Assembly: GCA_036505275.1 (NCBI GenBank) | Contig: DASXTS010000406.1 | Coordinates: 1 to 6,449 of the forward strand | Length of the DNA: 6,449 nt | Origin: DASXTS01 sp036505275 | GTDB taxonomy: Bacteria > Actinomycetota > Actinomycetes > Mycobacteriales > Pseudonocardiaceae | Direction: 5' to 3' | Part shown: positions 5,608 through 6,449 of the stretch, piece by piece | Numbering within the stretch: position 1 is the first letter of the stretch | Layout of the letters: each line of letters starts with the position of its first letter | The notes under the pieces: generated by a model | Told to the model about the DNA's origin: nothing | The model's database searches: none | The model's input: only the letters and a program-made list of their open reading frames with translations | Made by a program: the position numbers and the translations under genes

Positions 5608-6449
5608 GTGAAGCAGGTCGTGCAGAACTACAAGAGCGGGGAGCTGGCGCTTCTCGACGTGCCGGCGCCGGCGTGCAAGGCGGGCGGCGTGCTGGTCCGG
5701 ACCGCCTTCTCGCTGATCTCGACCGGCACCGAGCTGATGAAGGTCTCCGAGGCCGGCATGTCGATGCTCGGCAAGGCCCGCTCCCGGCCCGACCAGGTGG
5801 CCAAGGTGGCGCAGAGCGTGGCCACCAACGGGCTGGCCGCCACCTACCGCAAGGTGATCAACCGGCTGGACTCGTACACGCCGCTGGGTTACTCGCTGTG
5901 CGGCGTGGTCGTCGACGTGGGCGCCGGCTTGAACGGCGCCGTCGACGTCTCCGTTGGAGATCTGGTGGCCTGCGCCGGCAACGAGCACGCCCTGCACTCC
6001 GAGCTGAACTGGGTACCGAAGAACCTGTACTGCCGGGTCCCGGCCGGGGTGGACCCGCGGCACGCGGCCTTCGGCACCGTGGGCGCCATCGCCATGCAGG
6101 GCGTGCGCCGGGGCGAGCCGCAGCTCGGCGACGTGGCACTGGTCATCGGGCTCGGGCTGATCGGGCAGCTGGTGGTGCAGCTGCTGGTGGCCTCCGGCGC
6201 GCGGGTGGTCGGGGTGGACCCCGACCCCGGCCGCTGCGAGCTGGCCGAGCGGCTCGGCGCCCTGGTATGCAGCGATCCCGGATCGGGCGTCGTGGACACC
6301 GCGGTCGGCGAGCTGACCGGCGGCCACGGCGTCGACCAGGTGTACCTGGCCGCCGGCGGCAGCACCAACGAGCCGGTCGAGCTGGCCGCGCGGCTGGCCC
6401 GAGACCGCGGCCGGGTGGTGGACATCGGCAAGTGCCGGCTCGACCTGCC
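5608..6449 (+). CDS. MDR-type dehydrogenase, N-terminal part of a probable bi-domain oxidoreductase
   Basis: The frame opens at GTG 5608, nine bases after asnB, and runs past the right edge: 280 codons and two bases are visible with no stop. The peptide starts MKQVVQNYKSGELALLDVPA, then LVRTAFSLISTGTELMKV, RLDSYTPLGYSLCGVV and GDLVACAG. This is the GroES-like half of a medium-chain dehydrogenase. The Rossmann half follows with VIGLGLIGQ (G181, G183, G186). Asp204 in VVGVDPD lies at the end of the second strand, favouring NAD(H) over NADP(H). The usual catalytic zinc ligands (the CGTDxH Cys and the GHE His) are replaced by STGTE and LGYS, so zinc catalysis is unlikely. From memory of the family, proteins starting this way are often about 700 residues long, with a second Gfo/Idh/MocA-like oxidoreductase domain. 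They occur in polysaccharide clusters, where they are thought to oxidise or epimerise a nucleotide-sugar. The second domain is outside the window and so inferred. Confidence 0.88.
   Translation, partial: MKQVVQNYKSGELALLDVPAPACKAGGVLVRTAFSLISTGTELMKVSEAGMSMLGKARSRPDQVAKVAQSVATNGLAATYRKVINRLDSYTPLGYSLCGVVVDVGAGLNGAVDVSVGDLVACAGNEHALHSELNWVPKNLYCRVPAGVDPRHAAFGTVGAIAMQGVRRGEPQLGDVALVIGLGLIGQLVVQLLVASGARVVGVDPDPGRCELAERLGALVCSDPGSGVVDTAVGELTGGHGVDQVYLAAGGSTNEPVELAARLARDRGRVVDIGKCRLDL

Noticed and set aside
3544..6327. Long antisense open frames opposite asnB and the oxidoreductase (3544-4848 and 4897-6327)
   Set aside because: Both lie wholly over genes with unmistakable motifs on the + strand, and their translations are His/Gln/Arg-rich with no recognisable domain.

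Overview
The window is GC-rich, with third codon positions almost all G or C, GTG and TTG starts, and Ala/Arg/Gly/Val-rich proteins. This fits a high-GC actinomycete (Actinomycetota); the genus cannot be told from the sequence. All genes lie on the + strand. Together they look like a segment of a cell-surface polysaccharide (exopolysaccharide or capsule) biosynthesis cluster.

Layout: (1) 1-312 is the C-terminal end of a GT4-type glycosyltransferase, cut by the left edge. (2) 313-449 is the only sizeable non-coding gap. It holds an AT-rich candidate -10 element, an 8-bp palindrome and a predicted leader stem-loop just before a purine-rich ribosome binding site. (3) 450-1811 and 1808-3652 are two Wzz-type chain-length or co-polymerase proteins, joined by a 4-base GTGA overlap. 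Each has two membrane segments around an extracytoplasmic domain, followed by a cytoplasmic domain that looks like a decayed BY-kinase/ParA fold. (4) 3673-5598 is a complete class II asparagine-synthetase-family amidotransferase (asnB type). (5) 5608-6449 is the N-terminal part of an MDR-type dehydrogenase. It resembles the bi-domain oxidoreductases of polysaccharide clusters, and the right edge cuts it.

Gaps inside the block from 450 onward are -4, 20 and 9 bases, so it reads as one operon. A working model: the glycosyltransferase helps build a lipid-linked repeat unit. The amidotransferase and oxidoreductase modify a sugar precursor, possibly making a uronamide. The two Wzz-like proteins control chain length or export at the membrane. 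The pathway is inferred from neighbourhood and families; no substrate can be read from the sequence.

Points worth a second look are the paired Wzz proteins with broken P-loops, a nine-unit hexanucleotide tract giving a poly-glycine insertion in the second one, a single TTA codon at position 10 of the first operon gene, the leader stem-loop, and a tyrosine motif at the end of a disordered tail. None of these proves a new system. Most of the window is a recognisable polysaccharide operon.
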